Shown piece after piece: positions 6,710 to 13,837 of a stretch of DNA of 14,781 nt (positions within the stretch are counted from its first letter, which is position 1; every line of letters begins with the position of its first letter). The stretch covers positions 1 through 14,781 of the forward strand of contig WRKK01000333.1 of NCBI GenBank assembly GCA_009782245.1. Direction: 5' to 3'. The notes beneath the pieces were generated by a model. That model did not search any database and was not told where the DNA came from. It was given only the letters and a program-made list of their open reading frames with translations. The translations under genes were made by a program, and so were the position numbers. This stretch comes from Defluviitaleaceae bacterium (GTDB lineage: Bacteria; Bacillota; Clostridia; Lachnospirales; WQUN01).

Positions 6710-8971
6710 ATGGAAGTTGGACAAATAGATATTGCGGCAATAGCCCAACAAAAGGAAGAGGAAAGCAGGCTATCTTACGAAAAATATGTTAGCAGCATGA
6801 AAAAAGTGCTTAACAGCGGCGAATCGTCTTTGCACAAAGAGGAAATAAAGCCTGTTCCATACGCAACCGATATTGTAATATGCCCAGAACCTGTGGAAAT
6901 AATAGGCTTGTTCAAGGACGAAAACGATCCAAAATTGAACCACGAAAAACTTATGCAGTTGCGTGAAAATTTCGCAAAAATTGCCGCTCCACGAAAGCCG
7001 AGCAACGATATTTGGTTTAATCGTACCGATAAAAGCATAAATTTGCGTCCTGGTGCAATCGAGGGCGATTTGGAAAAAGTGAACGCCGTGCCGCTTGGCG
7101 ATAACTCTGTGCATGGCTTGGTTGTTGGGCGAACAGGTGCAGGAAAATCGGTATTTCTCAACGTGCTTATTCTAAATATGCTGACGGAATATCCGCCCTG
7201 GGAACTGAATTTGTATTTGGCGGATTTCAAAAAAGTGGAGTTAAGCCGATATGCCACGCAAAAAGGCAGAATTGCCCCACATTTGTGTGCTTGTGCCGCC
7301 ACCAGCGAAATCCGCTATGTTGTTTCATTGCTCGATTATTTGGTAAAATGTATGGTTACTCGGCAGCAATTATTCCAAAAATTGGGCTTGACAAATATTG
7401 CGGGTTTTCGCGAAAAATATAATGTTGTTCTGCCACGAGTTTTGCTCTTGGTAGACGAATTTCAGCAGCTTTTTTTGGAGGCGACCAACAAGGAAACCAA
7501 TCGCATAAACGAGTTGCTTACCATGATAACAAAATTGGGACGTGCAACAGGTTTTCATTTGCTTTTTGCCAGCCAAGAAATGTCGGGAACGCTTAGCGGA
7601 AAGGTTTTTGCCAATTTTAAGGCGAAATTTGCCCTGCCTTGCGATGCGGAGGTTTCCTCTATGGTTTTGGGAAATTCTGCCGCCGCCGATTTGCACGAAA
7701 AGGGCTTTTGCCTTGTCAATACAAAATCTGGTGCAAAAGAGGATAACGTAAAATATCGTGTGCCTTTCATTGATAATGACGACAAAAAGCACAAAACAGG
7801 CGAAAATATCGGCGAAATTATCATTGGCGAAGACGGCGAACCAAAAAACGATTTTGCCGATTATCTTAAAATGTTGGCGACACAATCCGAACGCCTAAAT
7901 TTTGCGAAAATTATCAAATATTATGACGAGGATTTTACCGAACGAATCGAAAAATTGGAATCGTTCCGCAAACACGACAACATAAAGGCACAAATAAAAA
8001 CCTTGCTAAATAGCAATAAAAACCTGCTGGACAGCCTTATTTTAGGGCCTTCGGTCGTCTACAAAAATACCAAAATTGACTTTGAAAGTTTCTTTTTGGA
8101 AAAGGGCAAGAAAAACAATATCGGTGCAATCTGCACAAAGGCGATTGATGCGGCGTATATCTTGAAATTGTTGGTTGCAAATTTTGCCAATTCTACCCAA
8201 AAATATCAGCATTATATGGTATCTAAAAGCGAAATTGTCAATATGTTTTATCCAGACGGCAAGAAAAAAGAGGATTTATCGTTGTCAAAAGCCGATAAAT
8301 TTGACGAAACAGGCGATTTGATAAGCACAATGATTAGTGATTTTGAATGGCGAAAAATCATAAAAACCACAAAAAATCCCAAGCAAGCCCTCGCTGCAAT
8401 ACGGCAATTTATAGTGGCAGCACAGCCAATCGCTAAAAAATTCTATGACGAAAATTTATCGGATGCCTTTATTAAAGAGCATTTTGACAGTTGCAAAACC
8501 ATGCAACACGCCAAAGAAATACTCATGTCATTGGAAGATTCTCAAAAATACGCTGTTTTTGCGAATCGATTGGACAGCTACATAAAATTTGAAACCGAGC
8601 CTTTTCCGTTTAGAATTTTTTGGATTATCGGTTCGGAAAATATAGATGGGCTAAAATCCCACAAAAACAAGCTATTAGAGGCAATGCGCGACAGCACAGA
8701 ATATAATATGCTATTTGTGATTATCTCCTGCAATGAAGAGGACGGAAATGTGCGAGACCTGCTAAAACAGTGCAATTATTTGTTCATAAACGCGCCCACA
8801 GACAGCATTTACAACAGATACGGGCTTAATTACACGAAAAAAGAGGAAAATTCGCTTGCAATGGATTTCAAAATTTGCAATATGGAAGTTGAGCGAGCGT
8901 TCAAAAAATTCCGAGTAGAATTTGACGAGGGCAAAGTGCCAGAACTAAATTTTGACGAGGTGTCTTTATGA
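6710..8971 (+). CDS. Gene C: FtsK/SpoIIIE-type ATPase with a second degenerate ATPase half
   Basis: This 753-residue protein is the motor of the operon. After a helical N-terminal region (1-130) comes an FtsK/SpoIIIE-type domain (about 130-370). It has Walker A Gly-Arg-Thr-Gly-Ala-Gly-Lys-Ser (140-147), the Tyr-Leu-Ala-Asp-Phe-Lys strand, Walker B Leu-Leu-Leu-Val-Asp-Glu-Phe (Asp249-Glu250), and Leu-Leu-Phe-Ala-Ser-Gln-Glu where FtsK proteins carry their sensor. The second half (about 430-700) repeats the same order without catalysis: Gly-Ala-Ile-Cys-Thr-Lys-Ala at about 472 in place of Walker A, and Phe-Trp-Ile-Ile-Gly at about 637 in place of Walker B. Active plus inactive FtsK modules are known from EssC/EccC of type VII secretion. 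There is no membrane helix and no FtsK gamma domain. AGGAGG at 6699-6704; the stop overlaps gene D. Substrate, DNA or protein, is unknown. Confidence 0.9.
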   Translation: MEVGQIDIAAIAQQKEEESRLSYEKYVSSMKKVLNSGESSLHKEEIKPVPYATDIVICPEPVEIIGLFKDENDPKLNHEKLMQLRENFAKIAAPRKPSNDIWFNRTDKSINLRPGAIEGDLEKVNAVPLGDNSVHGLVVGRTGAGKSVFLNVLILNMLTEYPPWELNLYLADFKKVELSRYATQKGRIAPHLCACAATSEIRYVVSLLDYLVKCMVTRQQLFQKLGLTNIAGFREKYNVVLPRVLLLVDEFQQLFLEATNKETNRINELLTMITKLGRATGFHLLFASQEMSGTLSGKVFANFKAKFALPCDAEVSSMVLGNSAAADLHEKGFCLVNTKSGAKEDNVKYRVPFIDNDDKKHKTGENIGEIIIGEDGEPKNDFADYLKMLATQSERLNFAKIIKYYDEDFTERIEKLESFRKHDNIKAQIKTLLNSNKNLLDSLILGPSVVYKNTKIDFESFFLEKGKKNNIGAICTKAIDAAYILKLLVANFANSTQKYQHYMVSKSEIVNMFYPDGKKKEDLSLSKADKFDETGDLISTMISDFEWRKIIKTTKNPKQALAAIRQFIVAAQPIAKKFYDENLSDAFIKEHFDSCKTMQHAKEILMSLEDSQKYAVFANRLDSYIKFETEPFPFRIFWIIGSENIDGLKSHKNKLLEAMRDSTEYNMLFVIISCNEEDGNVRDLLKQCNYLFINAPTDSIYNRYGLNYTKKEENSLAMDFKICNMEVERAFKKFRVEFDEGKVPELNFDEVSL

Positions 8972-11808
8972 TTTTTAGCTTGCGAGAGGAAAAATTGGCG
9001 GAAATAACAGCAATAACTACGGAAATTGCCGAAACAACCCAATCTTTGGCGGACGTTTTTTACAATAATTTGCACGATTTGACAGCCTCCGTCAACGACA
9101 AAGTTTTGCAAGATGTTAGCAATTTATTTTATAATTTTGCAAGCCGCGTTATAGAATCCACGTATTCTGCCGACGATTGGCTTGAAAGTAATGCGAATTT
9201 TTCCGCCTGTGCCGAAACAATGCACGTTGGCGAGGTTTCCGTGGAAATTGCGAAAACGCATGAACAAAAAATTGCGGAAATTTTGACCGCTTACATAAAA
9301 AAGGACGATATAGCCGTGTCAACCGAAAACCCTGTGCAGGACGATGAAAAAATACAAGAATTGGAGCAAATTATCAGGGGATTTATAGCAGAAATGCAGG
9401 AAAATCACGGCGAATTTGCCGCAAAAATTGCCGCCATAAAAGAGAGCAATCTGTTGATTTTTTCCTTTGAACGCTTGGCAAAAGATAGATTTACATATAT
9501 TGAAGAATCGTTGGATTATTTGCCACAAATTGTGCAAACCGTGGCGGAACAGTACGCCGAAATGGACAGAAAATTAAAGGAAATTACAGAGGAAAACACG
9601 GATATTTTCGCAAATTATGCTTTGGAAAGTGCCGAAAATATCGCAAATGAAGTAAATTTTGACGAAACGGAAAATACAGTAAATTCGTCAGAGCAACAAA
9701 CGGCTAGTATAGGGGATTTTGGCAGTGTTTTAGCAAATTCAACAAATTTAGCAAATACTTCGCAAGCCGCTGAAAATGCTGAAAAATCAGAAAATGCTGA
9801 AACTGTGGCAACCGTTGCAGATATAACGGCATTAAGTGAGGAAATTGCGGCATTTCAAGCCGAGCCAGCAAGCGGCAACGATGTAAAAATAGGCGGCAAA
9901 TTCAAAAAACTGGGTTCTTTTTTAGCGAACGGCGTAAAAAAGGCAGTTTCGGGCGTTCGCAACTTAAAGCCAGAGACAAAAAAATTGGTTGTAGATGGGC
10001 TTGGCGTGCTTGCAACGGCTCTTGTTGGCGGAGTTGTTCCTGGTGCTTGGGTAGCCCCTGTAAAAGATATTTTGGAAAAAAGCAGCATAAAGGATAGCCT
10101 TAAAAAATTTGTAGAAGCAAAAATTGGACTGGACAAAGAAAACAAAGACGACAAAACATCAAGCGAAACCGACAAAATAAAGGAATTTATCACAGCGGAA
10201 ATGGAAAAAATGGGCAAAACGATAGTTGACAACATAGCAACCAATCCGCAAAATCCTTTGCAGCAGCAACTGGCACAAATGGGCAAATTAGAGGAAATTC
10301 CGCAAGCAATTATTGCAACGCAAGCCGAAGATTTGGCAATTCGCAATAAGGTGCGTTCGCTAGATTTGCCCGAGCAATACCAAAAATTTGCCCAAAACAT
10401 ACCGCCGTCAACCTTTGCCGCAAGCACTCCAGAGGTAAAATATAATGTTGCACAAAATGCCACAAATACCGTGGTTGAGGGATATAAATCTAATGACGAA
10501 ATAAAAATTTTGCAGGGCGAATTGGATAAATTTTTGGCGGAATATTCAGCGAATCCAAATCCAGCAAATGTCCCCAAAGAATCCGATTTTCCCAAGTTAT
10601 TTGCTATTATGAGGGCGGCAATAAAAAATGCTGTTTCTTCCTTGCGAGATTTTAAGGAAATTGGCGAGGTTTTGGTAATTTTTGGCGGATATGCGACAGG
10701 TGCGGCGATTCCTGCCGAAATTATTATTGGATTGGCAAAATATCTAAAAAACGCCGATATAAGCGGCAGCATAAAGGCGTTTATGCAAAAAGGCGGAAAT
10801 ACAGCCGAAATTCAGCACATGATAAAATCGGAAATAGGCAAAATCTCGGATAACATAGCGGACGACATAATCCAGCAAAAAGGGGAAATTGCCAAAATTG
10901 TAAAATTGACAGCAGAGCAACAAACAGCGGCACAACGGCAATTTTCAGCGACAAAACAGGCGGATAATTTGCCCAAAACATATAGTAAAATTCCGCCAAC
11001 TCGCCCAAAAATCGCATACAACGATATACAAAATTTGCCCAAATTAACGGAAAAAAGTCCGATTATGGGCTATTTGTCAGAATTGTCAAACGAAAACAGC
11101 GGCGTTAAAGATAGATTGAATAAAGAATTGGAAGATTTGCACAATTTTGCGAAAGAAAATCCGTTTTGTGCCTATAATATTCCCCAAAATAGCGAAATTT
11201 CTAAATTGCTAGAATACACAACAGCCGATTTGCCGTTGCCGAGCAATGTTTTTTCGAGCAGTCATTTGAACGCCGAAAAATTATCCAAAGCCGTTAGCGT
11301 TTTGGACACAAATAAATTGGGAAAAACCAACGCAAAAGAGCAGGTTGACAATATTAGAAAAAACTTGATAAGTGGCGTAAATGGCTATCCTATGGTTGAT
11401 AAAAATGGAAAAATATCCGCCAGTACGATACAGCAGGTTGCGGCGGCTGTGCAAGGCAAGACAAAAGAATTTTCAGTAGGTGGCGAATTAGGCGAAACGC
11501 TTAAAAAATATATGGGGATTCCCAAAAAATTTAGGTCATTTGCTTCGTTGTCGTTGTCGTTGCTGTCGTTTGCGGCGATTCCTGTGGGATTGGCGTTAGT
11601 GCCGTTTAGCGGTGGGCTTTCGTTGCCAGCAACCGCCGCATTTATGGGGATTGTGGATTCTGCCCAAAACAAAATTGATGAAAGTGAAAAGAATTTGCTG
11701 AATGCTTTTGCTGTTTCGGTTGGGGCTGAAAATGCGGAGAAGATTTTGCGGAATTATAAGTTGGGCGAAAGTAGTGAGAAAAATGGGATTGTGTTGGTGC
11801 GGAAATAG
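8968..11808 (+). CDS. Gene D: large protein with B-like N-terminus and duplicated hydrophobic modules
   Basis: A 946-residue protein of no recognised family. Residues 1 to about 250 align with gene B (Trp71, His86, Glu-Asn-Pro 120-122). An Asn/Ala/Glu-rich linker (about 250-295) follows. Two copies of one module then appear, about 320-500 and 548-690. Each starts Lys-x-Ala-Val-Ser-x-x-Arg and has a Gly/Ala-rich hydrophobic stretch (about 340-365; 566-592), a Ser-Ile-Lys helix, an acidic helix with Asp-x-Ile, then Leu-Pro-x-x-Tyr-x-Lys and Ile-Pro-Pro. A third hydrophobic region (about 857-898) lies near the end. No signal peptide is seen. The start ATG overlaps the gene C stop (ATGA) behind GAGGTG, implying translational coupling with the ATPase. 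A membrane-inserting or secreted effector is one reading, a structural subunit another; neither is shown. Tyr-Lys-Leu-Gly-Glu near the C-terminus matches the loose YxxxE pattern. Confidence 0.85.
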   Translation: MIFSLREEKLAEITAITTEIAETTQSLADVFYNNLHDLTASVNDKVLQDVSNLFYNFASRVIESTYSADDWLESNANFSACAETMHVGEVSVEIAKTHEQKIAEILTAYIKKDDIAVSTENPVQDDEKIQELEQIIRGFIAEMQENHGEFAAKIAAIKESNLLIFSFERLAKDRFTYIEESLDYLPQIVQTVAEQYAEMDRKLKEITEENTDIFANYALESAENIANEVNFDETENTVNSSEQQTASIGDFGSVLANSTNLANTSQAAENAEKSENAETVATVADITALSEEIAAFQAEPASGNDVKIGGKFKKLGSFLANGVKKAVSGVRNLKPETKKLVVDGLGVLATALVGGVVPGAWVAPVKDILEKSSIKDSLKKFVEAKIGLDKENKDDKTSSETDKIKEFITAEMEKMGKTIVDNIATNPQNPLQQQLAQMGKLEEIPQAIIATQAEDLAIRNKVRSLDLPEQYQKFAQNIPPSTFAASTPEVKYNVAQNATNTVVEGYKSNDEIKILQGELDKFLAEYSANPNPANVPKESDFPKLFAIMRAAIKNAVSSLRDFKEIGEVLVIFGGYATGAAIPAEIIIGLAKYLKNADISGSIKAFMQKGGNTAEIQHMIKSEIGKISDNIADDIIQQKGEIAKIVKLTAEQQTAAQRQFSATKQADNLPKTYSKIPPTRPKIAYNDIQNLPKLTEKSPIMGYLSELSNENSGVKDRLNKELEDLHNFAKENPFCAYNIPQNSEISKLLEYTTADLPLPSNVFSSSHLNAEKLSKAVSVLDTNKLGKTNAKEQVDNIRKNLISGVNGYPMVDKNGKISASTIQQVAAAVQGKTKEFSVGGELGETLKKYMGIPKKFRSFASLSLSLLSFAAIPVGLALVPFSGGLSLPATAAFMGIVDSAQNKIDESEKNLLNAFAVSVGAENAEKILRNYKLGESSEKNGIVLVRK

Positions 11809-11876
11809 ACTTGCACAACCGAGAACCGAACTTCTCCCACTAGGATAATGGAAGATGTCCGAGATAAAAGTCGGAA

Positions 11877-11915
11877 ATTCCGCAGAATGGCGAATTATTC
11901 GCATGGGGGCGGAAT
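11877..11915. repeat. Nested inverted repeat between convergent genes
   Basis: ATTCCG (11877-11882) pairs with CGGAAT (11910-11915), enclosing GCGAAT (11890-11895) paired with ATTCGC (11897-11902), with seven bases on each side between the two. It lies between the end of gene D and the end of the toxin gene, which converge. There is no T-tract on either strand. The 188-base gap holds no clear terminator and no convincing gene. Confidence 0.4.
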
Positions 11916-11996
11916 GGCAGACGGTTGGGGGACGGCACGGCGGAGAATCGTAATGTGCCTGTTCGGATTATTGATAATGTGCGGTTGCCGAAGCGG

Positions 11997-12287
11997 TCAA
12001 AAACCAAGGCTACTATGCGAACCGAGGGAAATCAAATGCAGAATTAGCTGGTTTTTATCGGTTTTACGGTACACAAGTAACCAGTCTGGCGTTATATGAC
12101 ATTCTCGATGCCCTCGCAAGTTTCCGCCAAGTTCGTGGTCTCGGTAACTTGGGGCAAGCGGTATATCGTTGGCTAAATTCTCGATTATTGTCCACAACAA
12201 CGCAATGTTTTTGCCTGATTTTTTGGCGGATTTAAGCGAACGCTTAAAATCTTTTGAGCGTTTAATACCTCGCTTAGTCTTCTTCAT
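11997..12287 (-). CDS. YafQ-like mRNA interferase toxin (RelE superfamily)
   Basis: A 96-residue toxin of the YafQ branch of the RelE superfamily, expected to cleave messenger RNA on the ribosome when released from its antitoxin. The family signature is complete: Tyr-Arg-Asp-His-Glu-Leu (His51), the Gly-Asn-x-x-Gly segment, Arg-Glu-Cys-His-Ile (His64), Pro-Asp-Trp-Leu-Leu-Val-Tyr (Asp68, Trp69) and Gly-Ser-His-Ser (His91). The catalytic His and Asp residues of E. coli YafQ therefore all have counterparts, so it looks active. I start it at ATG 12287, which overlaps the antitoxin's end by 14 bases and is preceded by GGAG. A longer frame to 12317 would add ten residues unlike the family and deeper overlap. 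It is cotranscribed behind the antitoxin. Confidence 0.9.
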   Translation of the reverse strand: MKKTKRGIKRSKDFKRSLKSAKKSGKNIALLWTIIENLANDIPLAPSYRDHELGGNLRGHRECHITPDWLLVYRKTDKNQLILHLISLGSHSSLGF

Positions 12288-12651
12288 CGTTCTCCAAATC
12301 ATCCATAAGTTCTTCAATGCTGTGAAATGTCTTTACTGTTGGGTCGTTATCCAATTCTTCCGACTCATGCAAGATTGCCCAAACTTCGGCATTGGTACGA
12401 GGTATATGTGAACCCACATCGGCAGGTGCATTGGCATAGGCAAGTATGTCTTGAAAGAAATTTTTTGGGGTTTCAAAGCGAAGCACAGAGTTTTTGCCTA
12501 CAGCGTACATAAAGTCCGATTCGTCCAGTTCGGCAATTTCCGTGGCTTTGCCTAGGCTTAACTTGCCGTCGGCGTACAGCTTAACGGCTATGGCTTGTTT
12601 TACTTCTGTTTCCGAAACTATATCTTCGGAAATGGGGATATTTAGTAGCAT
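12274..12651 (-). CDS. Antitoxin with UPF0175-like N-terminal domain
   Basis: A 125-residue antitoxin for the overlapping YafQ-like gene. Residues about 18-57 resemble UPF0175 proteins: Lys-Leu-Tyr-x-x-Gly-Lys-Leu-Ser-Leu-Gly-Lys-Ala-Thr-Glu-Ile-Ala, a helix-turn-helix-like segment that could bind the operator. The C-terminal third is acidic (Glu-Ser-Glu-Glu-Leu-Asp, and Asp/Glu at the very end), as expected of a tail that wraps a basic RelE-type toxin. UPF0175 domains normally form short proteins of 75 to 100 residues, so the longer tail may be a fusion of DNA-binding and toxin-neutralising parts. The ATG at 12651 has GAGAGGAG (complement of 12662-12669) ten bases upstream. The pair is probably autoregulated through the dyad on its promoter. 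Confidence 0.82.
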   Translation of the reverse strand: MLLNIPISEDIVSETEVKQAIAVKLYADGKLSLGKATEIAELDESDFMYAVGKNSVLRFETPKNFFQDILAYANAPADVGSHIPRTNAEVWAILHESEELDNDPTVKTFHSIEELMDDLENDEED

Positions 12652-12674
12652 GGTTGATAAACTCCTCTCATTTG

Positions 12675-12686
12675 GTTAAGTTTAAC
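12675..12686. promoter_or_regulatory. Dyad overlapping the toxin-antitoxin -10 box, likely operator
   Basis: GTTAA (12675-12679) and TTAAC (12682-12686) are inverted around two bases and cover the -10 box. This is where autoregulating antitoxins usually bind; binding itself is inferred. Confidence 0.45.
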
Positions 12687-12707
12687 AGTTGGAGCGGTGG
12701 TTGTCAA
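12679..12707 (-). promoter_or_regulatory. Promoter of the toxin-antitoxin operon
   Basis: On the minus strand TTGACA (12707-12702) is followed after exactly 17 bases by TAAACT (12684-12679). The position, 30 to 55 bases before the antitoxin start, fits. Confidence 0.7.
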
Positions 12708-12785
12708 ATAAATTTGAGATACAGTCTGCGGACTTTTTGGTGCTGTTTGACGAAAACGACAACCCGCTCCACCCATCACAACAGC

Positions 12786-12845
12786 CTAATCGATAGTATC
12801 AACACCCACATAAACGCAGAATAACGAGTTATTGGGATTTTGCAT
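12786..12845 (-). CDS. 19-codon micro-ORF with ideal ribosome site
   Basis: On the minus strand an ATG at 12845 is preceded by AAAGGAG (complement of 12854-12860) with eight-base spacing, the best ribosome site on this side of the window. The frame encodes 19 residues with a Tyr-Val-Gly-Val-Asp segment and stops at 12786. It may be a genuine small peptide, or the surviving start of a gene whose body was lost; the Val-Gly-Val-Asp stretch faintly recalls the start of IS110-type transposases. The rest of the gap (12652-12926) holds only the promoter and inverted repeats. Confidence 0.25.
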   Translation of the reverse strand: MQNPNNSLFCVYVGVDTID

Positions 12846-12879
12846 GAGAATTTCTCCTTTGTTGTTTTATGGTGGTTTT

Positions 12880-12920
12880 TGGGGAGTGCGATTAAGGTTG
12901 TTATTTTATTGCACTCCCCA
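12880..12920. repeat. 10-bp inverted repeat after the nuclease gene
   Basis: TGGGGAGTGC (12880-12889) and GCACTCCCCA (12911-12920) are perfect complements around a 21-base loop, beginning seven bases past the nuclease stop codon. The minus-strand transcript would form the hairpin but no T-tract follows it, so it is either an imperfect terminator, a 3'-end stabiliser, or a remnant of mobile-element ends. Confidence 0.6.
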
Positions 12921-12926
12921 TAAGGG

Positions 12927-13808
12927 TTAATTGTCGGCGATTAGGGCTGTTATTTCGGCTTGGGTTAAGCCTGTATCTTCAGCGATCTCTTCGAGTGGGC
13001 GGTTGCGTTTGAGTAGCTTTTTGGCAATATTAAACGCTTGCTCCGCCAATCTATCTTCCGTCCGCTCCTCCGCATAAACCTCTTTGTGGTCATCAAAGTT
13101 ATACTCCGTAAATAAAACACTCATAATTTTTCCTCCGTTCTTCTTCAAAAAATCCGCCAAAATATCATTGACGACACAATATTCAATGGCTTTTCTCACG
13201 GCTTTGTCGTAATTTGTGTAAATTTCTTCGTACTCCCTTATTTTGGCGATAAAATCGGCATATTGCCGCAAGGTTGGGCATTTCGCAAACAATTCGGTGT
13301 TATAGCCCTTGTTTATGTTGTAAACCACTACTTTGAGTTCCAAACTGCCCAAATTTTCACGGTCAATTTCTTCCATGAAAGCATCCGACAACCGTAAAAT
13401 TTCCTTTTCGGGACGCTCTTCAATGCCGTTGTAAAATACCACAAATTGCGGCGTGGGAATCTTGTACAATTTTGTGCTGTACTTAAATCGCTTTTCGCCC
13501 CATAATTTTATCAGCCTGTCATATGATTCTGCTAGATATATCAACAATCTAAACGGCATATTTAGGTACAATGTTGACATATGTTCGGCCAAAACTATCA
13601 TTCGTTTGCGAACGAGAAACCCTAAATCGTTGCAAAATTTGCCAGATATTGCCATATTTAACGAAAACGGCTGAACCTCGTCGGCGGTGCAGGGAATGTT
13701 TGTTAATGCGGCGTGTAATTCTGCTGATTTTTCGAGAGGTTCAAATAACATCTTAAATACGCCGTCTTTTAGTTCGCGGTTGCTAGTGGAATTTTCAATT
13801 GTAGTCAT
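12927..13808 (-). CDS. Rpn-family PD-(D/E)XK nuclease / transposase-like protein
   Basis: A 293-residue member of the Rpn (recombination-promoting nuclease, putative transposase) family, which uses a PD-(D/E)XK-type fold to cut DNA. Family landmarks: the N-terminal Leu-Lys-Asp-x-Val-Phe-Lys-Met-Leu-Phe, Asp61 in Asn-Asp-Leu-Gly-Phe, Glu75-His76 followed by Ser-Thr, Asn-Met-Pro-x-Arg-Leu-Leu-x-Tyr, then Ile-Pro-Thr-Pro-Gln-Phe-Val-Val-Phe-Tyr-Asn-Gly, Leu-x-Leu-Ser-Asp-Ala-Phe, and a C-terminal tail with a helix-turn-helix-like segment. In members I know the Glu-His pair is followed by Gln; here it is Met77, so catalysis may be altered. Start: ATG 13808 with AAAGGG just upstream. It has its own consensus promoter. 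Such genes are often multicopy and associated with genome plasticity; no terminal repeats of a transposon are evident. Confidence 0.85.
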   Translation of the reverse strand: MTTIENSTSNRELKDGVFKMLFEPLEKSAELHAALTNIPCTADEVQPFSLNMAISGKFCNDLGFLVRKRMIVLAEHMSTLYLNMPFRLLIYLAESYDRLIKLWGEKRFKYSTKLYKIPTPQFVVFYNGIEERPEKEILRLSDAFMEEIDRENLGSLELKVVVYNINKGYNTELFAKCPTLRQYADFIAKIREYEEIYTNYDKAVRKAIEYCVVNDILADFLKKNGGKIMSVLFTEYNFDDHKEVYAEERTEDRLAEQAFNIAKKLLKRNRPLEEIAEDTGLTQAEITALIADN

Positions 13809-13837
13809 TTTTGCCCTTTCTTTTTGGGTTTGGAATT

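Noticed and set aside
6710..8971. Gene C as the chromosomal FtsK/SpoIIIE DNA translocase
   Set aside because: It lacks the N-terminal membrane domain and the C-terminal gamma winged helix, and its second half is a degenerate ATPase-like module.
9855..10772. Long minus-strand frame of 305 codons inside gene D
   Set aside because: Antisense of a coherent gene with internal protein repeats; the Ser/Phe/Ile-rich composition and lack of ribosome site mark it as a shadow.
11848..12099. Plus-strand frame of 83 codons with a lipoprotein-like Cys segment
   Set aside because: It overlaps the end of the YafQ-like toxin on the other strand, has no good ribosome site and has a basic, low-complexity start. 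The toxin's family match explains the region better.
12689..12796. Plus-strand frame with an Asp-Glu-Asn-Asp-Asn-Pro segment as a transposase remnant
   Set aside because: Too short, no start codon with a ribosome site, and it crosses the toxin-antitoxin promoter; no family match is convincing.
12880..12920. Inverted repeat as terminal repeat of a transposon carrying the nuclease gene
   Set aside because: Both arms lie on the same side of the gene, 21 bases apart, and no matching arm is seen upstream of 13808.
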